A stretch of DNA of 64,000 nt from Flavobacterium hercynium (lineage in GTDB: Bacteria; Bacteroidota; Bacteroidia; Flavobacteriales; Flavobacteriaceae): assembly GCF_002217285.1 (NCBI RefSeq), contig NZ_MUGW01000017.1, positions 236,606-300,605 of the forward strand. The letters run 5' to 3'. Of this stretch, positions 17,512-27,059 are shown piece by piece. Below the pieces are notes generated by a model. It was not told the origin of the DNA. It did no database searches and saw only the letters and a list, made by a program, of their open reading frames with translations. Position 1 is the first letter of the stretch; each line of letters starts with the position of its first letter. The position numbers and the translations under genes are program-made.

Positions 17512-17991
17512 TTTTTTAATGTAAGTCTCATAAGTGTAATCGTAAAGATGCTTTTCATCCTTAAAATTCTCTTCACTTTCAACCAATTGCCATTCCTTTA
17601 AATTGATTTTCGGAAAAAAGGTGTCGGCTTCAAAAGTATGGTGTACTTTAGTTATTTCGATAATATCAGTATAAGGTAAGCCAAGATTGTAAATTTCTCC
17701 TCCTCCAATAATATAAGAATCCTCATTTTCAGGACAAAGTTCAATTGCTTTTTCTATACTATCTACAACGATGCATCCTTCTGGTTTGTAATCGCTTTGT
17801 CTCGTTATAACAATGTGAGTTCTGTTGGGTAAAGGTTTAGGGAAACTTTCAAAAGTTTTTCTACCCATAATGATGTGATGATTAGTCGTTAGTGCTTTAA
17901 ATCTTTTAAAGTCATTTGGCAAGTGCCATACTAAATCATTATTTTTTCCCAGTGCGTTGTTTTCGGCAACAGCCGCTATCATTATAATCAT
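17509..17991 (-). CDS. folA: Dihydrofolate reductase
   Basis: This 160-residue enzyme reduces dihydrofolate to tetrahydrofolate with NADPH. Typical motifs are IAAVAENNALGKNNDLVWHL with the Met20-loop region, PNDFKRFKALT with the catalytic acidic residue in PND, IIMGRKTFESF, and IIGGGEIYNLGLP. Length is normal. It lies 11 nt behind a small 2TM-protein gene in the same direction. thyA, which makes dihydrofolate, is nearby at 18.9-19.8 kb, but another gene lies between. Confidence 0.96.
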   Translation of the reverse strand: MIIMIAAVAENNALGKNNDLVWHLPNDFKRFKALTTNHHIIMGRKTFESFPKPLPNRTHIVITRQSDYKPEGCIVVDSIEKAIELCPENEDSYIIGGGEIYNLGLPYTDIIEITKVHHTFEADTFFPKINLKEWQLVESEENFKDEKHLYDYTYETYIKK

Positions 17992-18002
17992 GGTAATTTC
18001 AA

Positions 18003-18350
18003 CTAAATTTTATTTTCGGTATCATCATTTATTTTAGATTCTAATTGACTGATCCTTTTTTGCTGCAATGCAACAAGTCTGTCAATTTGTTCTCTTTCCC
18101 AATTTTTATTCATAAATCGGTCTGTAATGTAGACTTTTATGAAGTGAAGTATAAAGATAAAGAGCCATATTGTTATAGCCCAAACACACCAATTTTGATT
18201 ACTACTGGTAATTCCAAAATCAAAAAAACGGTTTGCAATAAATAAAAACAGAGTACCTAGAAGGAAAAGGACGAAATGAAAATATAATATTTTTTTTTGT
18301 CTAAGTCTTCTTCGGGCATATTCGTATTGCTCGTGCACATCTTTTTCCAT
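18003..18350 (-). CDS. 2TM domain-containing small membrane protein
   Basis: This 115-residue protein has two membrane helices (about residues 21-42 and 56-75) and a charged coiled-coil C-terminus (NKNWEREQIDRLVALQQKR). The segment EQYEYARRRLRQKKILYFHF before helix 1 and KNWEREQI after helix 2 are the conserved edges of the 2TM family, which is common in Bacteroidota and is also found fused to LytTR regulators. The function of the free-standing form is unknown. It is cotranscribed with folA. Confidence 0.8.
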   Translation of the reverse strand: MEKDVHEQYEYARRRLRQKKILYFHFVLFLLGTLFLFIANRFFDFGITSSNQNWCVWAITIWLFIFILHFIKVYITDRFMNKNWEREQIDRLVALQQKRISQLESKINDDTENKI

Positions 18351-18591
18351 AAGCTCTAAATAATGAGATTATAAAGTTAGAATTTATTTTGAAATCTCCC
18401 TTAATTTGTATGTACAATATTTGTCTTAAAAAACCATAAGAATCTGAAATGCAAAATTTAAGGCCTGATTAATTGTTGATCTTGCTAAAACCGCACTCGC
18501 TTTTTGCTATTATCACAAAACTGACTTACACATGCAAACCGTGATATGAATTTGTGTAATTTAGTCGTATTAATCTTAAAATTAATTGGTT

Positions 18592-18888
18592 ATGTCCTTA
18601 AAGAAACAATTTGTAAAAACAAAGCCCGTTTGTAAAGTTACTTTTTCTGTTGATGCCAAAGAAGCAAATTCTGCCGCAGTAGTAGGCGATTTTAATAACT
18701 GGAATGCCGAAGAAGGAACCTTAAGTAAGCTAAAGAACGGCACCTTTAAAGCTACTTATGATCTTGTTAAAGATGCCATTTATGAATTTAAATATGTTGT
18801 TGACGGACACTATATTAATGAACCGGAAGCGGACTCTCATAAATGGAATGACTTTGCCGGAAGTGAGAATAGTGTTTTAGTGGTATAA
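18592..18888 (+). CDS. Glycogen-recognition (CBM48/E-set) domain protein
   Basis: This 98-residue protein is a single immunoglobulin-like E-set domain of the kind found in AMPK-beta and at the front of glycogen-branching enzymes: VTFSVDAKEANSAAVVGDFN, then NWNAEEGTLSKLKNGTF and YEFKYVVDGHYINEPEADSH. The sugar-binding Trp in FNNWN and the KYVVDG loop are present. Free-standing domains of this kind are frequent in Bacteroidota; a role in binding alpha-glucan or regulating a partner is inferred only. Translation can begin at a TTG 6 nt upstream, but the ATG at 18592 (MSLKKQF) is preferred. Confidence 0.85.
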   Translation: MSLKKQFVKTKPVCKVTFSVDAKEANSAAVVGDFNNWNAEEGTLSKLKNGTFKATYDLVKDAIYEFKYVVDGHYINEPEADSHKWNDFAGSENSVLVV

Positions 18889-18891
18889 AAA

Positions 18892-18915
18892 AATCCGCTT
18901 ATTAGGCGGATTTAG
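18892..18915. terminator. Two-way terminator between convergent genes
   Basis: AAATCCGC pairs with GCGGATTT around a 7-nt loop, with A/T runs on both sides. It sits between the stop codons of the CBM48 gene and thyA. Confidence 0.8.
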
Positions 18916-18919
18916 TAAA

Positions 18920-19771
18920 TTATACAGCTACACTTCCTTTTATCCCAGCATGTGGTTCGTAATCAACAAGTGTGAAATCATTATAATCAAAATCAAAGAT
19001 ATTTTTGATCTCAGGATTTAAAATCATTTTTGGCAACGGTTTTGGTTCGCGTGTTAATTGCAATTCCAGCTGTTCAAAATGATTGTTGTAAATATGCGCA
19101 TCACCGAAGGTATGAATAAAATCGCCCGCATCTAAATCGCAGACCTGAGCAATCATCATCGTCAACAAAGCATAAGAAGCAATGTTAAACGGAACGCCTA
19201 AGAATATATCAGCGCTTCGTTGGTAGAGTTGACAAGATAATTTTCCTTTTGTTTCTCCTTTTTCAATATCAGGACTACTTACATAAAACTGAAAAAAAGC
19301 ATGACACGGAGGTAAAGCCGCTTTATTGTTGCTTACGTTTTCTTCAAATGATTTAGAAGTATCCGGCAGAACAGATGGGTTCCATGCAGAAACCAGCATT
19401 CTTCGGCTATTTGGGTTTGTTTTTAACTCCGTAATTAATTCAGAAATCTGATCAATTTCTTCGCTATTCCAATTACGCCATTGGTGACCATAAACGGGAC
19501 CTAAATCTCCATTTGAATCTGCCCAGGCATCCCATATTTTTACTCCATTTTCCTGAAGATATTTTATATTGGTATCGCCATTTAAAAACCAAAGCAGTTC
19601 GTATATGATCGATTTTAAATGTAATTTTTTGGTCGTAACCATCGGAAAACCTTCGCTTAGATCAAAACGCATCTGGTAGCCAAAAACACTTTTTGTTCCT
19701 GTTCCTGTTCGGTCTCCTTTTTGACAGCCGTTTTCTAAAACGTGTTGTACTAAGTCTAAGTATTGCTTCAT
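18920..19771 (-). CDS. thyA: Thymidylate synthase
   Basis: This 283-residue ThyA converts dUMP to dTMP using methylene-tetrahydrofolate. Visible motifs are [51 protein letters not shown] with the catalytic Cys, and [20 protein letters not shown] for dUMP binding. It has an insertion typical of some Bacteroidota enzymes ([18 protein letters not shown]) just before the active-site Cys. It is separated from the next gene upstream by a large palindromic repeat. Confidence 0.97.
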   Translation of the reverse strand: MKQYLDLVQHVLENGCQKGDRTGTGTKSVFGYQMRFDLSEGFPMVTTKKLHLKSIIYELLWFLNGDTNIKYLQENGVKIWDAWADSNGDLGPVYGHQWRNWNSEEIDQISELITELKTNPNSRRMLVSAWNPSVLPDTSKSFEENVSNNKAALPPCHAFFQFYVSSPDIEKGETKGKLSCQLYQRSADIFLGVPFNIASYALLTMMIAQVCDLDAGDFIHTFGDAHIYNNHFEQLELQLTREPKPLPKMILNPEIKNIFDFDYNDFTLVDYEPHAGIKGSVAV

Positions 19772-19776
19772 TATTG

Positions 19777-19948
19777 CTTTAGGCTATAGGCTGTAAGCTT
19801 TAGGCTTTTTCCTAAATACTTACAAACTTGTTTTTTTGTTTTTTGCTGTAAGCGTTAGGCAATAGGCTTTAAGCTTGCCTGTCGCTTACAACTTAGCTCT
19901 TAATATCTTTGCATATAGCCTACAGCTTAAAGCCTACAGCCTATAGCA
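19777..19948. repeat. Palindromic repeat of TATAGGCTGTAAGC words
   Basis: TTTAGGCTATAGGCTGTAAG (from 19778) is matched by the inverse CTTAAAGCCTACAGCCTATA (ending about 19946). Partial copies of the same word lie between (GCTGTAAGCGTTAGGCAATA). It could fold into a long interrupted hairpin. A relative lies at 61438-61676. Confidence 0.75.
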
Positions 19949-19957
19949 TGAAAAAAA

Positions 19958-20581
19958 TTATCTTTTCGAGATTTCGTCTCTGATTTTAGCTGCTTTTTCG
20001 TAATCTTCCTGAGAAACGGCCTGATCTAAAAGCTCGTTTAATTCTTGCAAAGAATGATTCGAGTACATATCCCCGGATTGGTTGCTCTCTTCCTCATGTC
20101 CAAAAGTTTCCGGATTAGAAAGTACATCGTCTATTTCCTGAGAACCTGAATCCGTTTCGGCAGTATTTGATTTTAAATAAATACCAGCCTTGTCCAAAAT
20201 ATTTTTATAAGTAAAAATAGGAGCATTGAATCGTAATGCTAATGCAATAGCATCAGATGTTCTTGCGTCTATGATTTCTTCTATTTTATCTCTTTCGCAA
20301 ATTAAACTGGAGTAAAAAACACCATCAACAAGTTTGTGAATGATAACCTGTTTTACAACAATATCAAATCTTTCTGCGAAGTTTTTAAACAGGTCGTGTG
20401 TTAATGGGCGAGGAGGTTTTATTTCTTTTTCTAAGGCAATTGCTATAGATTGAGCTTCAAAAGCACCAATAACAATTGGCAGTTTTCTTTCTCCATCAAC
20501 TTCATTCAAAATTAAGGCATAAGCGCCATTCTGAGTTTGACTATAGGAAATTCCTTTTATAGATAATTTTACTAGACTCAT
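19958..20581 (-). CDS. Bifunctional nuclease family protein (DUF151) with UVR motif
   Basis: This 207-residue protein begins with the bifunctional-nuclease domain (about residues 1-135; KLPIVIGAFEAQSIAIALE, TSDAIALALRFNAPIFTY). An acidic linker follows, and the protein ends in a UvrB/UvrC-type UVR motif (ELLDQAVSQEDYEKAAKIRD, about 182-201). The domain order is typical of Bacteroidota and actinobacterial members. DNase/RNase activity is reported for plant homologues; the bacterial role is not settled. It is monocistronic, with the start at the ATG of MSLVKLSIKG. Confidence 0.88.
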   Translation of the reverse strand: MSLVKLSIKGISYSQTQNGAYALILNEVDGERKLPIVIGAFEAQSIAIALEKEIKPPRPLTHDLFKNFAERFDIVVKQVIIHKLVDGVFYSSLICERDKIEEIIDARTSDAIALALRFNAPIFTYKNILDKAGIYLKSNTAETDSGSQEIDDVLSNPETFGHEEESNQSGDMYSNHSLQELNELLDQAVSQEDYEKAAKIRDEISKR

Positions 20582-20748
20582 ATATGTGGGTAAAAAGAGG
20601 CTGTTAATACCTCCATTTTAATACTTTTTTTGATTTAAAAATAAAGGTGCAATTTTAGTCAAAAAATATGGAACAAAAAAGCCACCTAAAGCAAAGATAC
20701 AATTATCTTGTTTTTAGGCAGCTATATTTTTATAGAGAATTTCTTAAA

Positions 20749-21717
20749 TTAAGAATGTTGTGCTTTAAAGGCTTTTAATTTTTCAATTAATTGAGGAACA
20801 ATCTCAAAAGCATCTCCAACAATACCGTAATCAGCTACTTTAAAGAAAGGCGCTTCAGCATCATTATTGATTACTACTTTTACTTTAGAAGAGTTAATAC
20901 CTGCAATATGCTGAATAGCACCGGAAATACCAACTGCGATATATAAATTAGTAGCAACAGGTTTTCCTGTTTGTCCTACGTGCTCACCGTGAGGTCTCCA
21001 TCCTAAGTCAGAAACAGGTTTAGAACAAGCTGTTGCAGCTCCAAGTACTGAAGCTAGTTCTTCGATCATTCCCCAGTTTTCAGGTCCTTTTAGTCCACGT
21101 CCGCCAGACACTACAACATCAGCATCAGCGATAGAAACTTTTCCTGTTACTTTTTCCACAGATTCTACTTTTACTCCAAAGTCACCTTCTCCAATAGTTG
21201 GATTAAAGTCTTCTTCAGTTGCAGATCCTGCATTTTCGAAAATACCGTAAGAGTTTTTAGCCAGACCAAGAACTTTTACATCAGTATTGATTTCAGTAAT
21301 GTTGAAAGCCTTGTTAGAAAAAGCATTTCTTTTTACCTGAAAAGGAGATGTGCTAACAGGTAATCCCACAACGTTTGATGCAAAACCGGCATTTAATGCT
21401 ACTGCAACTAATGATGAAAGATAAATACTATCTGTAGTCGAAGAAAGTAAAACTACTTTTGTAGCTTCTTTTTCAGCAGCTTGTTTAATAACGTCAGCGT
21501 ATGCTTTTGCAGTAAAACCAGCCAATTTATCGTTGGTTACTTTTAATACTTTGTCAACGCCGTACTTAGATAACTCGCTTACATCACTGATATTTACAGT
21601 TAATGCTGTTACAGTTGTTCCTAAAGATTCTGCCACTTTTTTAGCATAAGAAGCTAATTCAAAAGCAACTTTTTTAAATTTTCCTTCTGCAGATTCTGCA
21701 TATATTAATATTGACAT
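20749..21717 (-). CDS. etfA: Electron transfer flavoprotein subunit alpha
   Basis: This 322-residue subunit holds the FAD of the ETF heterodimer, which carries electrons from acyl-CoA dehydrogenases towards quinone. The C-terminal FAD domain is clear: [19 protein letters not shown], then [20 protein letters not shown] and [14 protein letters not shown] (about residues 205-275). The N-terminal half is the Rossmann-like ETF domain. It follows etfB after 143 nt that are filled by a repeat. The frame and length are normal. Confidence 0.95.
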   Translation of the reverse strand: MSILIYAESAEGKFKKVAFELASYAKKVAESLGTTVTALTVNISDVSELSKYGVDKVLKVTNDKLAGFTAKAYADVIKQAAEKEATKVVLLSSTTDSIYLSSLVAVALNAGFASNVVGLPVSTSPFQVKRNAFSNKAFNITEINTDVKVLGLAKNSYGIFENAGSATEEDFNPTIGEGDFGVKVESVEKVTGKVSIADADVVVSGGRGLKGPENWGMIEELASVLGAATACSKPVSDLGWRPHGEHVGQTGKPVATNLYIAVGISGAIQHIAGINSSKVKVVINNDAEAPFFKVADYGIVGDAFEIVPQLIEKLKAFKAQHS

Positions 21718-21718
21718 A

Positions 21719-21868
21719 ATAATTTTAGATTTTAGGTTTAGATTTCAGATTTTTAAGTTGAAATCTAAAAAGATTATTGATTTTAGATTTTGAAGTGAAT
21801 CAAATGCTTATTTTAGATCTAGTATTGCGATTTGCAATCTAAAATCTAAAGTCTGCAATCTTAAATCA
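21719..21868. repeat. Palindromic repeat of TTTAGATTT words between etfB and etfA
   Basis: AATTTTAGATTTTAGGTTT and GATTTCAGATTT (from about 21721) are followed by inverse words GAAATCTAAAAAG and ATCTAAAATCTAAAGTC (21832-21854). It belongs to the same word family as 10919-10998 and lies between two genes of one complex, so it is probably transcribed. Confidence 0.65.
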
Positions 21869-22607
21869 CTTTAGCCTCGTTGTGTAATAAATTAATTAAC
21901 TCGTCCAAATTGTCAGGAGAAATTAATTTTACTGCTGATTTTGGAGCTGGTTTTTCAAATTTCACTGCTTTTGTATTTACAGAAGCATCAACTGGTTCAA
22001 GAATCGTAAGTGCTTTTGTTCTTGCAGTCATAATTCCTCTCATGTTTGGAATACGAAGATCTTTTTCTTCAACAAGACCTTTTTGACCTCCAATGATTAA
22101 AGGTAATGAAGTGCTTACTGTTTCTTTTCCTCCGTCGATTTCGCGAACAGCTTTTACACTAGTTCCATCAACAGTAACAGATGTGCATGAATTTAAAAAG
22201 TTTATATCTAAAATTCCGGCAATCATTCCAGGAACCATTCCACCGTTATAGTCTAAAGATTCTTTTCCTGCAATTACCAAGTCATAACCTCCGTTTTTGA
22301 TCACTTCAGCCAATTGTTTAGCAACAAAAAAACCATCTGTTGGATTTGCATTTACGCGAATAGCTTCATTAGCACCAATTGCCAAAGCTTTACGCAAAGT
22401 TGGTTCAGTATCAGGACCTCCAACGTTTACTACAGTTACAGTAGCACCTTGTTGCTCCTGAAACCAAATAGCACGAGTTAAACCAAACTCATCATTAGGG
22501 TTTATTACATATTGTACACCATTGGTATCAAATTCTGAGTCACCATTGGAGAAGTTAATTTTTGAAGTAGTATCAGGCACATGGCTGATGCAAACTAATA
22601 TTTTCAT
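21861..22607 (-). CDS. etfB: Electron transfer flavoprotein subunit beta
   Basis: This 248-residue partner of EtfA binds AMP structurally. Motifs include CISHVPDTTSKINF at the N-terminus, INPNDEFGLTRAIW, GKESLDYNGGMVPGMIAGIL, and the ETF-beta signature VREIDGGKETVSTSLPLIIG (about residues 157-176). It is the first gene of the etfBA unit, with a promoter box 35 nt upstream. Confidence 0.95.
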   Translation of the reverse strand: MKILVCISHVPDTTSKINFSNGDSEFDTNGVQYVINPNDEFGLTRAIWFQEQQGATVTVVNVGGPDTEPTLRKALAIGANEAIRVNANPTDGFFVAKQLAEVIKNGGYDLVIAGKESLDYNGGMVPGMIAGILDINFLNSCTSVTVDGTSVKAVREIDGGKETVSTSLPLIIGGQKGLVEEKDLRIPNMRGIMTARTKALTILEPVDASVNTKAVKFEKPAPKSAVKLISPDNLDELINLLHNEAKVI

Positions 22608-22641
22608 AAGTATATATTTTATAATTTATAATATGCTTTCA

Positions 22642-22649
22642 CAAATTTA
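22642..22649 (-). promoter_or_regulatory. -7 element of the etfBA promoter
   Basis: The minus strand reads TAAATTTG, an exact TAnnTTTG box, 35 nt before the etfB ATG; no clear -33 box. Confidence 0.45.
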
Positions 22650-23048
22650 GAAATTAAAATCGGAATAATATACTATGCGTGCATAATATTTTTAAAAACT
22701 ATTACGTTTTCGGAGATTGTTGAAAATTGACCGCTTTTCGTAAGAAATTAATAATGTTGAAATAATTATTTGCTCTGATTATGAGTGGTTTTTGGTAAAT
22801 GAAGAGTTGTTAATCACAGTTTTGATATAATATAAAGAAGAAGAATATTTTAAGAAAAGACATTCATGATTAGGAATAAAACAAAAAACAAACAGTTTGT
22901 GAAAGAAAGTCTTAGTAATACTCAGAATATTTTCATTACATCGATTTCGTAATAGGTAAAATAATCTTTTAAAAGTTAAAACCTAATGCAATGGGTAACT
23001 TCATGTGATTTATATCCTAATTTATGCTTTTAAGTTATTTAAAATAAT

Positions 23049-23056
23049 TATTTTTG
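23049..23056 (+). promoter_or_regulatory. -7 element of the pdhB promoter
   Basis: TATTTTTG then C, 33 nt before the ATG at 23090. It overlaps the upstream in-frame TTG at 23054, which argues against that longer start. Confidence 0.55.
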
Positions 23057-23089
23057 CTCTTCAGAAAAAATCCAACATACAAAATTAAT

Positions 23090-24067
23090 ATGAGAACAAT
23101 ACAATTTAGAGAGGCCATTTGTGAAGCTATGAGCGAAGAAATGCGTCACGATGAATCCATATATTTAATGGGCGAAGAAGTTGCAGAATATAATGGAGCA
23201 TACAAAGCTTCTAAAGGAATGCTTGCTGAGTTTGGAGAAAAAAGAGTAATCGATACTCCAATTGCTGAACTTGGTTTTACAGGAATTGCAGTAGGATCAG
23301 CGATGAATGGTTGTCGTCCTATTGTAGAGTACATGACTTTCAACTTCTGTTTAGTAGGTATTGATCAAATTATAAATAATGCTGCTAAAATGCGTCAAAT
23401 GACAGGAGGACAATTTAATGTGCCTATCGTTTTTCGTGGACCAACTGCTTCTGCAGGTCAATTAGGAGCTACTCACTCACAAGCTTTAGAAAACTGGTTT
23501 GCTAACACTCCGGGACTAAAAGTAGTTGTACCTTCTACACCTTATGATGCAAAAGGACTTTTAAAATCTGCAATTCGCGATAATGATCCGGTAATTTTCA
23601 TGGAATCAGAGCAAATGTATGGTGATAAAGGCGAAGTGCCAGACGGAGAATATACAATTCCATTAGGAGTTGCTGATGTTAAACGTGAAGGAAAAGATGT
23701 AACTATTGTGTCTTTTGGAAAAATCATTAAAGAAGCTTTTATCGCTGCTGATGAGTTAGAGAAAGAAGGAATCTCTTGTGAAATTATTGATTTAAGAACA
23801 GTTCGTCCTATGGATAAAGATGCTATTCTTGCTTCAGTTAAAAAAACAAATCGTTTAGTAATTTTAGAAGAAGCATGGCCATTTGCAAGTATTTCTTCTG
23901 AAATCACATATATCGTTCAGGAACAAGCATTCGATTTTCTTGATGCTCCTATTCAACGTATTACAACAGCTGATACACCTGCGCCTTACTCTCCTGTTTT
24001 ACTTAAAGATTGGTTGCCAAACGCTGGTGATGTGGTAAAAGCAGTTAAAAAAGTAATGTACAAGTAG
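23090..24067 (+). CDS. pdhB: Pyruvate dehydrogenase E1 component subunit beta
   Basis: This 325-residue beta subunit of the thiamine-diphosphate E1 enzyme decarboxylates pyruvate for acetyl-CoA formation. The family pattern is plain: REAICEAMSEEMRHDESIYL, MGEEVAEYNGAYKASKGM, DTPIAELGFTGIAVGSAMNG, GQLGATHSQALENWFANTPG and the C-terminal ADTPAPYSPVLLKDWLPN. The frame is open from a TTG at 23054, but the promoter box there and the family alignment favour the ATG at 23090 (MRTIQFREAI). No alpha or E2 gene is adjacent, so the complex is encoded in scattered genes, as is common in Bacteroidota. Confidence 0.94.
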   Translation: MRTIQFREAICEAMSEEMRHDESIYLMGEEVAEYNGAYKASKGMLAEFGEKRVIDTPIAELGFTGIAVGSAMNGCRPIVEYMTFNFCLVGIDQIINNAAKMRQMTGGQFNVPIVFRGPTASAGQLGATHSQALENWFANTPGLKVVVPSTPYDAKGLLKSAIRDNDPVIFMESEQMYGDKGEVPDGEYTIPLGVADVKREGKDVTIVSFGKIIKEAFIAADELEKEGISCEIIDLRTVRPMDKDAILASVKKTNRLVILEEAWPFASISSEITYIVQEQAFDFLDAPIQRITTADTPAPYSPVLLKDWLPNAGDVVKAVKKVMYK

Positions 24068-24134
24068 TCAATATACAATATTTAGAAAGCTTCATCATTC
24101 GTAGTAATTGATGAAGTTTTTTTTTTGCCGGCTT

Positions 24135-26636
24135 ATGAAAAGAATAATTTTACTCAGTTTATTTTTTATATTCGCATTTGCGAGTATTATTACTGCTCAA
24201 ACTAAAGTAAGCGGAATTGTTTTAGATAAAACAAATCTGCCTATTCCTTTTGCCAATGTTGTTTTCAAAGGTTCAAATACAGGAATAGTTGCTAATGAAG
24301 ATGGTCGTTTTTATCTCGAATCACCAAATAATTATACTGCTCTGCTTATTAGTTCAGCGGGATTTTCAGATAAAGAAGTCAATTTAGAAAAAGCGGTAAA
24401 TTACGATTTTAAAATAATTCTAAGCGAAGCAGAAGCTCTAAATGAAGTCGTAATTTTTACGGGAAAAACATCAAAAAAAAATAATCCTGCAATAGATATA
24501 TTGAGAAAAATTTGGGAACGAAAGCGCAAGAACGGTTTGTACCAATTCAATCAATATCAGATGCAGAAGTACGAGAAAGTCGAGTTTGATATGAACACGA
24601 TTGATAGTGCTTTAATAAAAAGCAAACTATTCAAAGGAATGGAGTTTGTTTTTAATCATGTTGATACTTCAGAGGTTACAGGAAAAACGTATTTGCCTAT
24701 TTTTATCAGCGAATCTGTTTATGATGTTTACGGCGACAATAAAATTAAGAAGACAAAAGAAAATATTACCGGAAACAAAACCTCAGGGTTTAGTGGTAAT
24801 CAGCAAATTTTATCTTTCATAAAAGATCTTTATTCAGATTATAATATTTACGACAATCACCTAAAGTTTTTTGATAAAAGTTTTACAAGCCCATTATCAA
24901 AAACCGGGATTGATGTTTATAATTATGTATTGAAGGACAGTGCGTATATCGATAAAAAATGGTGTTTTAATATCGTTTTTTATCCAAGGCGTAAAAATGA
25001 ATTAACTTTTAAAGGTGATTTTTGGGTTAATGATACCACTTTTGCCATTAAAAAAATTAATATGGCAGTTACCAAAAGTGCCAATATTAACTGGGTAAAA
25101 GATATTTATATTGAGCAGGAATTTGAGGTAGAAAATGATTCTGTTTTTCTGTTGACACGTGATTACATGATGTCTGATTTTGCTTTAAACAAAAAAGAAG
25201 AATCAAAAGGAGTTTATGGAAAAAGAACCACTTTGTTTAGAAATCATAAATTCAATCTTCAGAAACCGGAAAAATTTTATAAAGAAGAAGTCAATTTTAT
25301 AGACAATGCTGTTTATGACCGGCCAGAAGATTTTTGGGCAGAGAATCGATTCGAGAAGCTCAATAAGGACGAAGCAGGAATTTATAAAATGCTCGATACA
25401 CTTCAAACAGTCAAGAAATTCAAACAGCTTTACAGTTTAGTTTCAATTTTAGGAAGTGGTTATGTAGAATTCAAAAATTTTGATTTTGGTCCCGTCTTTT
25501 CTACATTCGGTTATAACGAAGTCGAAGGGTTACGATTAAGGGCAGGAGGACGAACATATTTTGGACCAAATGATCCTTGGCGTATACAGGGTTACACTGC
25601 TTACGGTTTTGATGATAATAAATTTAAATACGGTGTTTCTGGAAAATGGATGGTCGATAAAAAAAATCGAATCATTATTTCAGGAGGAAACAGGCGTGAC
25701 ATTGAGCAAATTGGTGCCAGCTTAACGACAACAAATGATATTCTGGGACGAAGTTTTGCGTCATCTGCTTTGTTTACAACGGGAAGTAACGGAAAATTAA
25801 CGAATATTAATTTGAGCAACGTTTCGTTTGAAATGGAACCGATGAAAAATTTTATTTTCTCAGCTGGAATTTCATACCGAACATTAGAATCAGCCTCGAA
25901 AACCTTTAGTTTAGATTATTATAAAACGTTACCGACAGCTCAGGATCCTGTAGGTGTTATAGCAAGTGATGTAAAACAATTTGAAGCCAATATTCAATTT
26001 GAGTTTATGCCAAATCGTAAAACAATTGGTTACGGAGTAGAGCGAAAATTGGTTAGTAGTCCTTTTAGTCAATTCTTCGTGAATTTTAGTTACGGTCTTA
26101 AAGGTGTTTTAGATAGCGATTTTGCGTACGAAAGAATTCAATTGTATTATAAACAGCCTATTATTATTGGGCCATTAGGAAGATCAAATGTAATTCTGGA
26201 AACAGGAAAAACGTTTGGTACTATTCCGTTAGGCTTAATGAATGTGATTCCCGGAAACCAGACTTATTTTACAATAGAGAATACATTTAGTAATTTGAAT
26301 TTCTACGAATTTGTAACAGATCAATATACTACATTACAATGGAATCATGATTTTGGAGGAAGATTATTCGCCAGAATTCCGTTTATGAGAAAATTAAACT
26401 GGAGAGAATTTATTGGTGCCAGAGCTGTTCATGGAACTATTTCTGATGCTAATCGTGCAATTAATGCTTCAGGATTGCCATACAACGCTCCGGAAAAAGT
26501 ATATTGGGAATACAACGCCGGAATTGGAAATATTTTCAAAGTCTTCCGTATCGATTTTTCGTGGAGAGGAAATTACTTAAACATGCCGGATGCACATAAA
26601 TTCGCAGTAAAAGGATCGTTCGGATTCTATTTTTAA
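24135..26636 (+). CDS. DUF5686 / carboxypeptidase-regulatory-like outer-membrane protein
   Basis: The 833-residue product has a signal peptide (MKRIILLSLFF, then AFASIITAQ). A carboxypeptidase-regulatory-like Ig domain follows (about residues 24-105; VSGIVLDKTNLPIPFANVVF, GIVANEDGRFYLES). The long DUF5686 region appears to end in a beta-barrel (for example WMVDKKNRIIISGGNRRDIE and a terminal VKGSFGFYF). The domain order is that of Bacteroidota outer-membrane proteins of unknown role; the N-terminal domain resembles those in front of SusC-type receptors, but no TonB plug is seen. The frame can start at 24108, but the ATG at 24135 gives a clean signal peptide. No operon partner. Confidence 0.8.
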   Translation: MKRIILLSLFFIFAFASIITAQTKVSGIVLDKTNLPIPFANVVFKGSNTGIVANEDGRFYLESPNNYTALLISSAGFSDKEVNLEKAVNYDFKIILSEAEALNEVVIFTGKTSKKNNPAIDILRKIWERKRKNGLYQFNQYQMQKYEKVEFDMNTIDSALIKSKLFKGMEFVFNHVDTSEVTGKTYLPIFISESVYDVYGDNKIKKTKENITGNKTSGFSGNQQILSFIKDLYSDYNIYDNHLKFFDKSFTSPLSKTGIDVYNYVLKDSAYIDKKWCFNIVFYPRRKNELTFKGDFWVNDTTFAIKKINMAVTKSANINWVKDIYIEQEFEVENDSVFLLTRDYMMSDFALNKKEESKGVYGKRTTLFRNHKFNLQKPEKFYKEEVNFIDNAVYDRPEDFWAENRFEKLNKDEAGIYKMLDTLQTVKKFKQLYSLVSILGSGYVEFKNFDFGPVFSTFGYNEVEGLRLRAGGRTYFGPNDPWRIQGYTAYGFDDNKFKYGVSGKWMVDKKNRIIISGGNRRDIEQIGASLTTTNDILGRSFASSALFTTGSNGKLTNINLSNVSFEMEPMKNFIFSAGISYRTLESASKTFSLDYYKTLPTAQDPVGVIASDVKQFEANIQFEFMPNRKTIGYGVERKLVSSPFSQFFVNFSYGLKGVLDSDFAYERIQLYYKQPIIIGPLGRSNVILETGKTFGTIPLGLMNVIPGNQTYFTIENTFSNLNFYEFVTDQYTTLQWNHDFGGRLFARIPFMRKLNWREFIGARAVHGTISDANRAINASGLPYNAPEKVYWEYNAGIGNIFKVFRIDFSWRGNYLNMPDAHKFAVKGSFGFYF

Positions 26637-26699
26637 AAAAAAATAAACTTTACGCTTAGCTAGTCTAAGCTTTTATAGAGCCAGCGGCTCGAAGATATT

Positions 26700-26728
26700 G
26701 TAGAGCCGGATTTTAATCCGGCTTTATC
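26700..26728 (+). terminator. Possible terminator hairpin
   Basis: GTAGAGCCGGATT/AATCCGGCTTT stem with a short loop and T-rich end, 65 nt after the DUF5686 stop. A near-identical hairpin follows the RDD gene at 56660. Confidence 0.5.
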
Positions 26729-26995
26729 AATTTAAAGAGACAAAGGAGATCCATAGGATCGGTCCATATTATTAGCGCTAAAAAAAGAAGATCAAAATGG
26801 ATCGTTCCTATGGAGCTTTGGTTGCAATAAATTTGTTAACGGGTAATTTGAAATTGACTAGTGCTACATAACGCAGTTTAAATCATTTTTTGTCCCATTT
26901 TTTAGTTGCACGTATTAATGAAAGAGGCGAAAGCAAAAAATTACGTACTAATCGCTTGTTTCTTAAAACTTAATGAAGATATTACACTGTTTTTT

Positions 26996-27026
26996 ATTGT
27001 AAAAGACGATTCTTTAGTTACTTTTG
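26996..27026 (+). promoter_or_regulatory. Promoter of ppa
   Basis: ATTG (26996-26999), 19 nt, then TACTTTTG (27019-27026) matches the Bacteroidota promoter consensus in both boxes and spacing. The ATG of ppa is 34 nt downstream. Confidence 0.75.
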
Positions 27027-27059
27027 CAGTCGAAAATATAGAAATTATAAAAAACAAAA

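Larger units (their letters stand above)
22608..23089. other. 482-nt divergent intergenic region etfB / pdhB
   Basis: It is very AT-rich and has no supported reading frame. It contains a minus-strand TAAATTTG box (22642-22649) for etfB and a plus-strand TATTTTTG box (23049-23056) for pdhB. Nothing else is recognised between them. Confidence 0.5.
26637..27059. other. 423-nt intergenic region with hairpins and the ppa promoter
   Basis: It holds the hairpin AGCCGGATT/AATCCGGCT (26704-26723), also found at 56661-56680. A 20-bp imperfect inverted repeat, 17 of 20 matching (26747-26766 and 26798-26817), contains AGATCCATAGGATCGGTCCA. The ppa promoter is at its end. A 72-codon frame from a TTG at 26906 contains the promoter and runs into ppa in another frame, so it is not called as a gene. 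Confidence 0.55.
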
